Of a DNA stretch of 64,000 bases, positions 48,574 through 61,350 are shown in pieces; the stretch's first letter is position 1, and every line of letters starts with the position of its first letter. This DNA is from Diphasiastrum complanatum (taxonomy: Eukaryota > Streptophyta > Lycopodiopsida > Lycopodiales > Lycopodiaceae): the NCBI GenBank assembly GCA_029204225.1, contig CM055093.1:47378354-47442353 (forward strand), given 5' to 3'. The notes under the pieces are model-generated. The model searched no databases, was not told where the DNA came from, and worked only from the letters and a program-made list of their open reading frames with translations. The translations under genes were made by a program, and so were the position numbers.

Positions 48574-49520
48574 TAATGACAAAAGTCACAGGTTTTATAA
48601 GGCCCCATTTTGCACATAGCTTTGTAGAAATCAGGTTAACTTCTGAACCGCCATCTATCACAGCTGCTTCATTAGAAAATTGTCTACGCTGTATCGGTAG
48701 GGTGATATTTTTCTGTTCACTTCCCCAAGCTACTCTGACATGGAGTACTTCATTAGATTCTTCAAATCCAGCACAAAAAAGTGGCTCCTGATGGACTTCT
48801 CGTTCAGCTTGAGTTAACTTTTGTGCTAATACTTACTTTTGTTTTTGGCACCAACTTTAGGAACTCTCCTAACGAAATATTGATCTTACTAGACAAAATA
48901 TTCATGAGCGATTTTGTTTGCAGTGCTTCCAGTTCAGTCATCTTGAAGGGTTCTTCATGATGATGCAACTGAGCATTCATATTTGTATGTGAATTTTTTG
49001 GTGGATGCAATGGTGAAGAACGAACTTCGATTGTTGCTCTAGCAGCTTCAAGTTTTTCTTCTTCTTGCAGATATTTAATCCACTGGCTCATATCCTGATA
49101 TCTTCTTTTTTCTGCATGAAGATTTGGATAGACTCCAGATGTTGTTGGTATATCAGCTAATGGTATAGAATCTGCAGGTACTGGATCTGCTACCGGTTCT
49201 TTCTGCTTCTATGCTCTGGTGATCATCATCAAGAGTACACTTGGTTTTTTCTAAGCTACTGGTCTTTGCTTTATTGTTATCAAAGTTATAGGAGCTGTAG
49301 TCGGTAGTGGCTTTGGTCTTGCTGGACATTCCTTATAGCAATGACCATAACCACAGTCACGACATAATGGTACAAAAAAAAAATTATTTGAAAATTCTGC
49401 AACTCTGTGATTTTCTCCACATGCAAGGCATCCAAGTGGTGTTCTGGCCCAGTTTCTAGATGTTTGTTGTTGCGTGGTAGCATAAATAGCATATTGTCTG
49501 AAGATCCACCTTCTTGATCA
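48574..49520 (-). pseudogene. Ty3/gypsy gag-protease junction region
   Basis: Minus-strand, in broken frames. Starting near 49470, a second zinc-binding block reads CLACGENHRVAEF and CRDCGYGHCYKECP. Then come QWIKYLQEEEKLEAARATIE and SLMNILSSKINISLGEFLKLVPK. The aspartic protease motif is AVIDGGSEVNLIS (Asp near 48655). The DGG form replaces the usual DTG/DSG but occurs in some plant Ty3 lineages. At about 48573 the protease is cut short by the copia fragment, so reverse transcriptase never follows. Confidence 0.75.
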
Positions 49521-50654
49521 TTACCATAGTTCCATTGCTCGGCACTGTTTTTTTTCTGGCTCCATCAAATTGGCAGGAGGAGCGGGGTGCTTTGGTGGGG
49601 TAGGTAAGGCTAACCGTTCCGGGTATCCAAGAGCAGATTGACGAGGTCTAGCTGAAGAATTTCCTCCATAATGTGGTTCTTGATATCTCATCTGGGCATA
49701 CCGTTGCTGAATTATCCAAGGATTGAAGTTGCAAAAAGCAGTCTCATGATCAGGCAAATTACACAAATGGCATATATTGATTTCCATGTTTTTTTTCAAT
49801 TGAGGACACTCGTTCACTGTGTGATTTTCTGTACAAATAGAACACCAGACATGTTCCCTGGTAGGAAAAGTCTTTGCAAACTTCTTGGATTCCTTATTCG
49901 CTTGTCCATGGAAATCTTCCAATGCTTTGATCTTCTCATCAAATTGCGACTGCAACTTTTCCATCTGTTTCTGTTGGTTCTTCCCGAGTTTCTCGAACTC
50001 ATTGAGCATCATTTCTGCAGTAGCATTGATATTTGTTGATGCAATAGTGGTGGATGTCGTAGTGGTCTGCCCTACTATATAAGGCAATATACTGATATTC
50101 GGCTCATCGTCTGAATCTTCATCCTCCTCCTGAATTGCATCATCTATAGCATTTTGCAAGATTACATACTCATTATGGCGTTTCAGCTCACGTATGATCC
50201 TTTTAGATAATCTTGACAAAAACCACATAATCATAACATTTTCGTTAATCAGTTCAGGTTCGCACTCAGATCTAAGGCGTTTTACCCGTTCAATGTAATC
50301 TTCAACCATTTCTCGCTTTCCCATTTTAATTTCACTTAAAAGTAGAAAAAGGTCTTCCATAAACTTTCAAGGCTTGAACCGTGTGATAAGAGCTCGTTTA
50401 ACAGTCTCTCAATCTGTATGCTCAGTTTCATCTTGATTATAGTACCAATCTTGTGCTGCGCCTGTTAAGGCCATAGGAAAAAGCTTAAGTTTATCTTGGG
50501 AAAAGACTTCGCCATAGACTCCACAAGATTAAGAATAGATCTGAAGGAATCTAACTGGATCTGTTAATCCATTGTATTTGGGTAGATCCAGACGGGGTTC
50601 TCTTCTAACAATGATTGGATTGACTTCCTGAGGAGCACCTCCAGCGGCAGCCAT
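49521..50654 (-). pseudogene. Ty3/gypsy Gag with three in-frame stops
   Basis: Minus-strand frame from the ATG at 50654 (MAAAGGAPQEVNP), with RLDLPKYNGLTDPVRFLQIY, ALTGAAQDWYYNQ, ALITRFKP and YIERVKRLRSE, the retrotransposon Gag core. A coiled, Gln/Lys-rich stretch (LGKNQQKQMEKLQSQF) and a CxxC...H...C block (CSICTENHTVNECP, CHLCNLPDHETAFC) follow. Stops are TAA 50529-50531, TGA 50409-50411 and TGA 50367-50369, at least one of them replacing a conserved Trp. Distantly related to the gag at 62875. It precedes the protease region and follows a leader and tRNA-Asp primer site, so the 5' half of this element is in correct order. Confidence 0.85.
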
Positions 50655-51873
50655 CTATACAGATTATTTCATATAAGACAATGATATTGATTCTGGATTT
50701 TCAATCAAAACTATCTCAAATCAGATCTGCTAGATCTCTTTCACTTGACAAGAATTGGATTCCTATATCGTGAAAAGATTTCGAAAATCAACCAATCGAT
50801 ACTTCTCAAAAAGAAAAAAAAATCTCAAAATGAAAATCAGATTGTATCATAGTTGACCCAAAATTTGATAGGGACTTGATCTGGAAAATTAGAACCTAAA
50901 AATAGAACTAGCAAAGGTTCTCTAGGCAAAGATTCACTCGGCGAATGTTTAGCAGTGTTATTTTTGGAAGAAAAAAAAATGTCTAATCAAGCTTTTCTGA
51001 CAAATTCTATGGATCCGGAAATAACCTTCGCCGAACTCTCAGACTCAGAGTCTAACACAGATAAAGCTAGCGTAGAACTGGCAAAGGTTTCTGGCACACA
51101 GCACAGTTTCTATAGTTTGACGAGGGTAAAAATAGGATTTTCTATGATCTGGATAGGATAAATGTTCGTCGAACTGGAAAATAGTAAATTATTATACATA
51201 GAATAATTTAGAAACTGAATAAAGGTTCTGGCATAGAATCAAGAGTAATACTGGTATTTTTGCAAAAAAGAGACTTTTTTGACAAAAATATGACAATATG
51301 ATAACTGATCCTCTGAGAAACCTTCTACTTTTGATATAATTCTTCACCTACCTGGCAGTAAATAGTTCTGAATCACACCTATGCACAATGAATTGGACGA
51401 AGGTTCTTTTTCTGCATTTTAAGGGTTTTGGTGAGTTTTTGGTGTTTTTTGATGGATGTTCTGATGTTTCTCAAAATCTGCAGGGAAGGATTGTTTGCCC
51501 GCCAAACTGAAGATTCTGTAATCAAAACCGAAGGTGCCTGCAACTCAACGAACATTTTCTGAAAGAGAGCAAAAAGTTATCAGCTCTGATGACAATTTTT
51601 GTCTCCTTTTGACCAAAATCTGGCAAATTTTATCGGTTTTTGTTGTTTTTTCTAATATCTCAAATCCAAATGGATCTTAAGATAGGTGATTTGAGTAGGT
51701 TTTCATGTTCCACAATCAGATTAGATTTCAAACAAGAAAATCTATTCAAATCAAGCAAAATCACTTTCAAACTAATCCTAAATGAATATTTAACACTATT
51801 CATGCCACGACAAGATGCCTAATGCAAGCTAACCATCCAACAATCATGCTGCAAACTGAAAAATTGGCATAGC
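50655..51873 (-). other. Ty3/gypsy 5' leader
   Basis: About 1.2 kb between the tRNA-Asp primer site and gag ATG, AT-rich and without a supported frame. Long leaders are usual in plant Athila/Tat-type elements. Confidence 0.6.
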
Positions 51874-51891
51874 TCCCTGGCAACGGCGCCA
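51874..51891 (-). other. primer-binding site (tRNA-Asp type)
   Basis: On the minus strand TGGCGCCGTTGCCAGGGA, 17 of 18 bases complementary to the plant tRNA-Asp 3' end. An LTR edge (TGTAGTGGG on the plus strand) follows four bases later at 51896. Confidence 0.8.
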
Positions 51892-51895
51892 AAAT

Positions 51896-52500
51896 TGTAG
51901 TGGGTTTCTTTCCTTGACCCAAGATCTAATCAATCTAGCATCGAGGAGATGAAGTTAGTTGTCACGCATTGATTCGTTCCCATGAAAGCGATAGCATAGT
52001 TCAGATTTCAGCATAAATGGAAGATTCATATCTAACTCTACCATCCACTAACCCTTAGCATTAACACTACATTTAACAGATAACCGCAATGAAAGTTACA
52101 CTATCAAGAGAATATGGAGATGGACAGAAGAGTGTGGACAGAAGGGTGATGAATGGTTGGTATGGATGGTGGTGGAAACTGATTTTTTTTTGTACTGATC
52201 AACTCGATCTGAGGTTCATTCACTTGGTTCAGTCCAGGGATGTTGGATCTTGATGGATATTGTGACTGCAACCTAGATTTGACAAGATCTGATCAGTTTC
52301 AGTTGGCTAATAATGTGATTTTAGCCCATTTTCTTGGTTCTTTGTGGTTTTTTTTTTTTTTTTTTTTTTTGAGATTTCTTCAGATCTGAGTGAATCTAAC
52401 CTTCAACCTTCCTACAGTAGCTGTATATGGACCATTTCTAGACAATGTGAGTTTTGCAAGAGTTCTTGATGGGCAGATTTGTCAGGATCTTGAAAAAACT
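51896..52500 (-). repeat. Ty3/gypsy 5' LTR, outer edge not determined
   Basis: Begins at the edge beside the primer site. The right end given here is a guess, set before the tandem array. No matching 3' LTR was found near 39.7 kb by eye. Confidence 0.35.
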
Positions 52501-52539
52501 CAGTTTTTTGGCACTTTTTCTTAGATATTTCTAAATCTA

Positions 52540-53540
52540 GCCATTGGATCTTCACACAAATTTCACAGTAGCTAGATCTTGGTTAGATCTATCTAAAAAA
52601 CTCTTTGCAAAGGTTACTTCCCAGCAGATCTTAAAAAATCATGGAAAAAGTGCATTTTTTGGGGTCTTTTTGCAAAATTTTAAGATTTTCTTGGTACAAA
52701 CCCTTGCAGACTGGTATGTACTTGTATCTCAGTCAGATTCAGTTGCTCACCGAGTTGCGAGAGCTATTCCCATGGAAACTCAAAAAATCTTGAAAAAAGT
52801 GCATTTTTTGGGGGTCTTTTTGCAAAATTTTAAGCTTATCTGGGAACAAACCCTCGCAGATTGGTACGCACTTGTATCTCAGTTAGATTCACCTGCTCAC
52901 CAAGCTGTGAGAGTTACTTCTTGAGGAAACTCAAAAAATCTTGAAAAAAGTGCATTTGTTTGGGCTTTTTTTGCAAAATTTTAAGATTTTCTGGGAACAA
53001 ACCCTCGCAGACTAGTGCACTTGTATCTCAGTCAAATTCACTTGCTCACCAAGCTGCAAAAGTTACTTCCCAAGGAAACTCCAAAAATCTTGAAAAAAGT
53101 GCATTTGTTTTGGGGTTTTTTTTGCAAAATTTTAAGATTTTCTGGGAACAAACCCTCGCAGACTAGTATGCACTTGTATATCAGTCAGATTCACCTGCTC
53201 ACCAAGGTGTGAGAGTTACTTTCCAAGGAAACTCAAAAAATATTGAAAAAAGTGTATTGTTTTGGGGTTTTTTTGCAAAATTTTGAGATTTTCTGGGAAC
53301 TAATCTTTGCAGGCTGGTATGTGCTTGTATCTGAGTTAGATTCACCTGCTCACCAAGCTGCGAGAGTTACTTCCCTAGGAAACTCAAAAGATGTTGAAAA
53401 TACTACATTTTTTTGTGGTTTTTTGGCCAAATTTTGAGATTTTCTAAGAACTAATCTTCACAGGCTGTATGTGCTTGTACCTGAGTCAGATCCACTTTTT
53501 TACCAAGCTGCAAGAGTTACTTCCCAGAGAAACTCAAAAA
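52540..53540. repeat. tandem array, ~150-bp monomers, 6-7 copies
   Basis: The marker TGCATTT (or a variant) recurs at about 52651, 52800, 52951, 53100, 53253 and 53404, i.e. steps of 149-153 bases. Each unit has GAGAGTTACTTCCCAAGG, AAACTCAAAAAATCTTG and TTGCAAAATTTTAAG. Open frames here only reflect the repeat. Confidence 0.9.
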
Positions 53541-54010
53541 TTTGCTGTCTGAGAAGGTTCTAGGCCACTTTTTGCTCTTGGAAACCTTCATAGGGGCACT
53601 TTTTTTGGGATCTAACTCTTGTAGACTTCTCTGTGTCCTTGTCTTAGTGAGATGGAACTTCAGAGAGCTCTGCAAAGGTTACTTCCCAAGGAAACTCAAA
53701 AAATTGTTGTTTGAGAAGGTTCTAGGCCAATTTTTGCTCTTGGGAACTTTCACAGGGGCACTTTCTTTGGAATCTACTCTAGTAGACTTCTCTGTGTCCT
53801 TGTCTCAGTGAGATGGAACTTCAGAGAGCTCTGCGAAGGTTACTTCCCAAGGAAACTCAAAAATTTGTTGTTTGAGAAGGTTCTAGGCCATTTTTTGCTC
53901 TTGGGAACTTTCAGAGAGGCACTTTTTTTTGGGATCTAACTCTCGCAGACTTCTCTGTGTCCTTGTCTCAGTGAGATGGAACTCCAGAGAGCTCTGGAAA
54001 GGTTAGTTTT
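53541..54010. repeat. tandem array, ~161-bp monomers, 3 copies
   Basis: GAGAAGGTTCTAGGCC occurs at 53551, 53713 and 53874. Monomers share the TTACTTCCCAAGGAAACTCA segment with the 150-bp family to the left but otherwise differ. Confidence 0.9.
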
Positions 54011-54507
54011 GAGTTTTGAATTTTTTTTTTATTTTTACAAAGGATTTTTGAATTTTTATGGGTTTTTCTCTGTTTTTTCAAAATCTATTGGGAAGTAACC
54101 TTCACAGGCTTCTATGCAAGTCTGTGATAGTACCTTGGAGCTGCTGCCAGTCATGCAAAGGTTAGTTCCTGCTAGTTTTCGAGAAATCAAAGTCTGATGG
54201 GATTTTGGCTCTCTTTTTCCCTCCAAAAACATATTTTGAGCTTTTTTTTTTTGATTTTTATGGATTTTTTGGATTAACGAAGGGATTGGGTGCTTGGATC
54301 TGATCCTACCACCCCACAATCTCTCCCTATAGTGCAAACAAACAAAAAAATCACGAAAAAACGACAAAAACTAATACTACTCACACTATTCTATCCTTAA
54401 AATTCGATTTTTTTGATGAAAAAGAATGATGAGAGAGAAGAAAGAGAGAGATAGAGGAAAAGAGGAAGAGAGTAAGAAAGCTATGCGGCGAAACGCGTGT
54501 GTGGCGC
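54011..54507 (-). other. leader-like sequence between array and primer site
   Basis: AT-rich, then AG-rich near 54430-54480, ending at a tRNA-Asp primer site. No gene. Confidence 0.4.
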
Positions 54508-54525
54508 TCCCCGGCAACGGCGCCA
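54508..54525 (-). other. primer-binding site (tRNA-Asp type), perfect
   Basis: On the minus strand TGGCGCCGTTGCCGGGGA, 18 of 18 complementary to the plant tRNA-Asp 3' end. An LTR edge TGTTGTGTCG begins at 54527. The LTR differs from that at 51896, so this is a second Ty3 element. Confidence 0.85.
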
Positions 54526-54526
54526 C

Positions 54527-54900
<374 letters not shown>

Positions 54901-55540
54901 ATGATACAATACAAAGGAAATGACTCCCTCTTATAGATTTTAGAGGTGAGCCTCCTTTACTCTCATTGGCCACTTCATTGGGGCAAGGATTCTAATCCAA
55001 GCCTTTAAAATAAACACAACTTAAATCTATTGGTGCTAAGAAAGCACAAGGGCACTCACATGATTCATGTGAGTTTTAAGTTGGGCCCTTTTAGCTTTTT
55101 TATTTGCAATTTGACTTAGGGCCTCTAATGTCATTTTAGAGTTTTAAGCCCCTAGTCTCTTATTCCTAGGAATTACAACTTGCTACTTGTGCTCATTGGT
55201 GGTTGGGCTTATACACACAGGATGCCAGTGCCTTGCACTTATTACTCTACTGTACTATGATGGGGCCCACTAGGCAAGGCTTGGCCAACAATATTTTAAG
55301 TGGTGGGACCCACTTATTTATCTGTATACATGAAATACCCACAACATACCAACTATAAGAAAATCAATAAGTTAATCGCTGTAAGGTAATCACACACTAT
55401 CAAGTGGTGAATGCTCATTTACACCTATCTATAGCGCATGCATCCCAAAGGGAGCCGGGAACCACGACTGAGCTTCCCAGCCTTCAACTCTTGCCATCCA
55501 AACCCACTTGACATACAAGCAGCCAACTCGCCACCAACGA

Positions 55541-56017
55541 TCAGACTTAACCAACTTGAAGTTCCGAAAACCAACATTGAGATCCAACCTGGCGCCATGC
55601 CAGATCGGGGGTCCTGATGTGGGTGACTTCCCTCCAAGCAAGCCGCCCGACATACATCAAACTTAACCAACTCGAAGCTTCGTTACAAACGAGTAACATC
55701 CATTCCAAGCAAGCGGTCTGACTTACATCAGACTTAACCAACTGAAAGCTTCGTCACGAGCGCTGGAAGCCAACCTGGCGCCACGCCAGACTGGATAGCC
55801 ATAAACAGGTAACTTCCACCCAAGCAAGCCATCCAACTCAGCCGACAGGTTAGAGCCCGTTCCCAAGAGCTTAACCCATTCACGTTCATGCAAGGAACAC
55901 TCAGAACCACAAGCCGCGACAAATATGGAGACAACCAGTTCCTGGACCAAATGGTCCCAACAGCATACCACTGGCGCCATGGACCGAATGGTCCCGACGG
56001 CATACCGCTGGCGTCCC
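55541..56017. repeat. GGCGCC-containing tandem repeats
   Basis: Irregular ~71-bp units (ACTTAACCAACT at 55661 and 55732, CCAAGCAAGC nearby) and a clear 2 x 37-bp duplication (55944-55980, 55981-56017) holding GGACCxAATGGTCC and CATACC.CTGGCG. GGCGCC occurs at 55591, 55777 and 55973, and again at 56553 and 56598. Confidence 0.75.
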
Positions 56018-57610
56018 GGGATACGCCCCTCAGCTATGTGCCAACTTAAAAATTTTGAAGCGGCCTTACAACTGGCGCTTTTACCGAATACTGAAACCTA
56101 GAAGGTAATTAGAGTCAGTTTGAGGAAAATCCCACTTTATTGATAAATCTGAGAAGGTTACATTTCAAGTGTGTGACCGACCCTAGTCTCCGGGGCGCTA
56201 GCATGCCAAGGCGAGAGCCATAACAACATTCCAGCAAGGGAGGCTGAGACTTGGTTGGAGCTCGCCCTGAGTCGCAACCCGCACTCCCCTATAGTATTGG
56301 TGTGATTCGGCACCCCCCCTCATACCAAGCACTCTACCCAAGCTGGTAAAGCACGTTTTTCTCTCTCTAGGATTTTCTCTTTCTAGAAAGTCATTTTCTC
56401 TCTCTAGATTTTCTTGATCCCCAGGCTTCCTTTAATCATGCCTAGATCGTGTGAGGTGATTGCACATCGATCTGAGCTCTCTGGACTTCGCTAGAACCAA
56501 TCAAAGATTTTCAGCCATAGGAACTTGGCGCTGGCTGGATTTTGGTCACAGTGGCGCCGGGAGCAGCAGGGGCGCTGCTGGCACCGTGGACATAGCTGGC
56601 GCCGGAAGTAAAGCTTATAAAGGTAGCTTTACAACACTATCCCTAGAGTCATTCCTATCAAGTGATGAATGGTCAATTACGCCTATCCCTAGAGTCATTC
56701 CTAGCTCACCTTCATGATACAGTGATGTTCAAAGTGTGATGAGGTTGCCTGAGTTTACCATCTTCGAAGCATAAACTATGAAGGCTCGTAGAATTGCCTT
56801 CTTTGCCATGCCAACCCTCCCTACCTTAGTCTTTTTCTTTGATTCGACCATAATTTTTTGATATCCACTTATCTCTTTTCAAGATGCTAAGTAAGGTCTA
56901 AGTAAGGTGCTTGAACATCTTAAAGCATAAAAATAAATCATTAAAGCGTCAAAGCCATTGTTCTAAGTTGCTTCTTTACTACCTCGCCCAATGTTTGACA
57001 ATTCCAAGCTTTTGCAGTTGAACTTTTATTAATGTCTATGAGGTGATTTGGATACAACAATATCTAGATGTTGTGATGACCTCTCCAATAAGTGCTTGGT
57101 TAATACAATCCAGCTAACTTCAACAACGAGGCACCCATTTATTACACTTAATCTAAAAACTTGTTAGCATCCTTCTTCACTACCCCACAAACTATGTTTA
57201 TCATGGTTACTAAAAACTTAAGCATTTTACACCATTGATCCATTTTGCTTAAGCTCCAAACTACAAAATGTTACATGTACTTCACCCAACGTGATCCTAT
57301 TGTGCATTTGTACCATCACAATAATTGCCTTGAATGATTATGTACCCACTGATGAATGTATAGTTAGATCTTCCACTCATATTTGAAAAAAATATGGAGA
57401 TATGTCCATATACTCCATGGATTTCCATAAGGCAAAAAGGTTTACATAGTATATTGACTTAGCTCTTCTTTCATGTTTGCATTATGTTCATGATTGATAC
57501 ATTCATTCTTTTGGCAACATTGTATCACTAACCCCTAGAGTACACACTTTTCTAACTTTGTGAGCATGATAATTGGGCCATGAGATGGGAGTAGACTAGG
57601 TAGGTAGGGG

Positions 57611-57633
57611 TGTGTGTGTGTGTGTGTGTGTGT

Positions 57634-57689
<56 letters not shown>
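57611..57689. repeat. (GT)n(GA)n microsatellite
   Basis: A GT run followed directly by a GA run. Open frames over it are spurious. Confidence 0.95.
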
Positions 57690-57690
<1 letters not shown>

Positions 57691-58445
57691 GATGCGATGG
57701 GTTTCCGACTTTTGGAAGTACAAGCATATGTGAACACATGCACCATTGTGAGCTTGCACTTTTACCACGATGTGTCTTAACTCTTAGTAGTTGTAATACT
57801 TTTCTGTATGGTAGCCAAAATAAACAGGTTCTTCAATCAATTGAGCTCCTAGATGTTGTGTACACAGAGAAACTACATTTGTGGACCTCCACATTCATGG
57901 AAAACACATCTCTATCAAGCCCCGTCCCCAGATGTGCATAGCTCAAGATCTTTGATGAATTCAGCCTAAGCGAAAGAGAAGGCCCACAAACCACATGTGG
58001 GGGGTAGGAGAAAGTCTGAAATCATTCTATCATACTTCATGATTCGTTGACAACGTCAACCTCCGGAGTCGACAGGTAGTCGCGAAGTTCATTCTGGCAA
58101 CTTTTTGTGAAGTTCATTCTGGCAGCCAAGCCCACCTACATGCAGACAACACGCAAGCTGTAATGTCCTTTTCATGAACCTCAATTCATGTACTCAACAA
58201 CACTGTGAACAAGTCTACATAATGGTTGGTGTGGAGACCTGCTATGCTGGGTTTGGCCAGGAGTTTTTAATCGTAGCTTATCAAATAAACTTTTTGTTTA
58301 TTGAATTCGATGCGAAGTTGACACGAAAACCTGCATTGGAGCACCATAGCATCACCCACCATAAAATTGAAATGGATACTGCCTCTTAGGAGCCACATTG
58401 TTAAATGTCAGTCTGTACCTCCGTATATTGAAGCTTCCTTTGTGG

Positions 58446-58449
58446 CTGG

Positions 58450-58482
<33 letters not shown>

Positions 58483-58587
58483 TGAGTGAGTGAGAGAGAG
58501 AAAACAAGGTTCTTGCATTTTTATTGGGCCAAGTAGGCAGTATAGGTCAATGACATGTGTTTGTTTTTAATCCCATATAATTAAAAG

Positions 58588-58630
<43 letters not shown>
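58446..58630. repeat. (TG)n(AG)n and (AT)n microsatellites
   Basis: (TG)n then (AG)n at about 58446-58500, and an (AT)n run at about 58590-58630. Confidence 0.9.
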
Positions 58631-58633
<3 letters not shown>

Positions 58634-59290
58634 GAAATATATAATAGAGAGAGAGTGTAAGGGTTGTCGTAAAAAAATTAATCATGTGCCGCCAAAAATG
58701 TCACACTGTCCGCAAAAAAACGTCACATTTTTGCAAAGGAAAAAACTAAAAAACGGTCTCAAAAAAATTATAAAACAAGGGAGTGTGGCAAGCCACATGG
58801 CCCTGCCTTCATTTGTCATTTTAATTTTTTATATTTGTTACAAGTCAAACCTGGTCAATAGATTCAAATGTATTAAAAAAAAAAACTACCTATTTTTGTT
58901 AACAAAAAATGAGATAACCCATTTGGAGTAGAAAGGAGTGTTTGTACAACGAACCTAGGTAGTCTACCAATTTCCGAAATAATAAGTGGGTAAATTTTGT
59001 AATGGATCTGGATTTTTGTTTAAGTTGTCGCATTGTAACAGCCTCTAAAAAAAAAATTATAGCATTATTAATGGATAACCATAAACAAAACCTGAGCCTT
59101 TACAGATATATGAGGTTATTAGCACACTGTACATAATGGGGAAGGAGTTTTTATAAAATTGGCATTCAGGGAAGTTGATAATGGAGAATTGACATGATGA
59201 CAAAAGGTTGGTCCAATCTGCAAGTACTCAACATACAGACGAAAATTTCATAAACAATTGCAAATTTTGCGGAGTTTGACAATTGATAAA

Positions 59291-59798
59291 GATTATGATG
59301 ACAAGAGGTTGCTCTAACCCACTACGCAAGCTCTCTAATCTAATTTTAGCATTTGGCAAATGCAGTTGCAAAACAAAAATTCCATATGCTAAGAGATCAT
59401 ATTTATAACTTGTCAGAACTTTTCTATCGAGCATGAGGATCTATACTAAACTTGTTATAACTAATTTAAAGAATTAAGAGGTATGGTCAAGGAAGGTGGC
59501 ATCTATGACAATTGTGCAATGTATTGTTCTTTGCCAACTCTCTAGATTATGATGACAAGAGGTTGCTCTAACCCACTACTCAAGCTGCCTGATCTAATTT
59601 TAGCATTTGGCAAATGCAGTTGCAAAACAAAAATTTCATATGCTAAGAGATCATATTTATAACTTGTCAGAACTTTTCTATTGAGCATGAGGATCTATAC
59701 TAAACTTGTTATAACTAATTTAAAGAATTAAGAGGTATGGTCAAGGAAGGTGGCATCTATGACAATTGTGCAATGTATTGTTCTTTGCCAACTCTCTA
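59291..59798. repeat. tandem duplication, 2 x 254 bp
   Basis: Copies 59291-59544 and 59545-59798 start GATTATGATGACAAGAGG and end GCCAACTCTCTA, with about half a dozen differences by eye. No coding content recognised. Confidence 0.95.
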
Positions 59799-60429
59799 GA
59801 TTATATGCATGTGCATGACTTGCATAAAGACTAAATTTAAGCACCAAGTTATACCACTCGCAACAAGCATGGATGAGAGTAAGATTTGTACACGTAACCT
59901 TGGTGTGATTTAAAAATATCCACATCATTATTATCTTGACACTTGTGATTGTCCTCTTGAGACAAAGCTTTCCTTGGTTATTGTAAGTGCACATATGGCC
60001 AATTATCTATGATCCAGGCAATGTGCTTGAAATATCTATTGTATTGGACAAATAAACCCCAGAAGTATTCAAAAAACTTGAAAATCTCGTAGAATAATTA
60101 ATCTCTATTAATAAGCCCATTTGCATAAGTAACTATTACCTGTATGTCACTATTTACACATTCACAAAGTATACTTAAGGGAACTATTTCAATGACTAGC
60201 CTATGAAGTGATCCTAAACCCATACCTTAGTCCTTTATAAATGCAAATGATCTTCAATATTTACATATGTTATTGATTAATACAGATTTTGGTCAAAATG
60301 TACTTTATTGGTATCAAAGGTAGTGCATAATGTATTGAACCACATTGTAACTTGTAACAAATTATAAACTCAAAATTGGTCTATCTATTATTGAATAAAG
60401 ATAACAGTGCTTCAAGAATGTCAGATACG

Positions 60430-60618
60430 TCCATCGCAGCACAGTCTATGGGTAGAGTTGTTGACTGCGACCGGCAAGGTGTAGGCTTGAATCCCAACCG
60501 CTATGTCTTGACATATTAGAAGCTTGCTCCTCACTTGGTGTTGCCCACATGGTGTTGTCAGGCTATATATGTTGTGTAAAACTACTAGTTGCGTAATTTG
60601 TATACCAAAAAAAAAAAA
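60430..60618 (+). mobile_element. tRNA-derived SINE-like element
   Basis: An A-box-like TATGGGTAGAGTTG is followed about 35 bases later by a B-box-like AGGCTTGAATCCC. An unrelated body and a terminal run of 12 A (60607-60618) complete it. About 190 bp is normal for a plant SINE. Flanking duplications are not clear. SINEs are transcribed by RNA polymerase III and moved by LINE enzymes. Confidence 0.5.
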
Positions 60619-61350
60619 TTCATGTACATCATAAAACCTTTCGAACCTTATTTGCAACCATGATGGACAAGAACAAGATGCTAATTGCAAATAGATTTTT
60701 AGTTTGCCAACACAAAATGCAAAGTAGAGAGTAGAAGGTGAATGAACCAAGATCAAAACAACTTTGGTAGAAATTTTGGAATAAAATATGAAGGATGAAA
60801 TGGAATTTATGCACGTAGTAGTGGCCTTTGGTGGATCTACGAGGCCATAATCATGATGGTGGCAGCATCATAACTAAGCTGAAGGTCGCCACAACAATAT
60901 CGATATCTATGGTAATTATTATGCCATAGCTTGAGAAAGCAGTTCCAAAAGCCAACGAACTTAAAGTAGCAAACTTGAAGTAGCAATATCCAACTTTTGG
61001 GTAAAGGCATATCTATACTCTCACATGCCCTAGTGTTAGGAACATTTTAAAATGGCCTAAAAGAATTAAACTTTAAAACATGAGACATTTAGAACACATG
61101 AAGGTGCCAAAAAGTGGAGAAAAATAGATCTAGATTTCAGGGGTACTAGAAGTTGCATCTGGTCATAATGAGTCGTGCGATGCAGCGTGACGTACTAGGT
61201 ATTGGAGGATCCTTGCATTTAAGAAGCATTGTACGTTTGGCCCCAGTGAGGTAACAACCACACTTTTTTGTTTAAAGGCTGCCCGGAGCACCACTTCATT
61301 GGGCAGCAAGAAACATTATGCCATAAGCAATACCATGCATCGTCAATAAG

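Larger units (their letters stand above)
54901..61350. other. no recognisable gene
   Basis: Apart from the repeats listed separately I see no gene or transposon domain. 54.9-55.4 kb and 56.7-57.5 kb are featureless AT-rich DNA. 59.8-60.4 kb and 60.7-61.3 kb are likewise empty. Confidence 0.5.

Noticed and set aside
52544-53811. Series of similar 60-126-codon frames that looked like a repeat protein
   Set aside because: They follow the 150/161-bp tandem monomers, whose length is not kept to multiples of three, so the frame changes between units.
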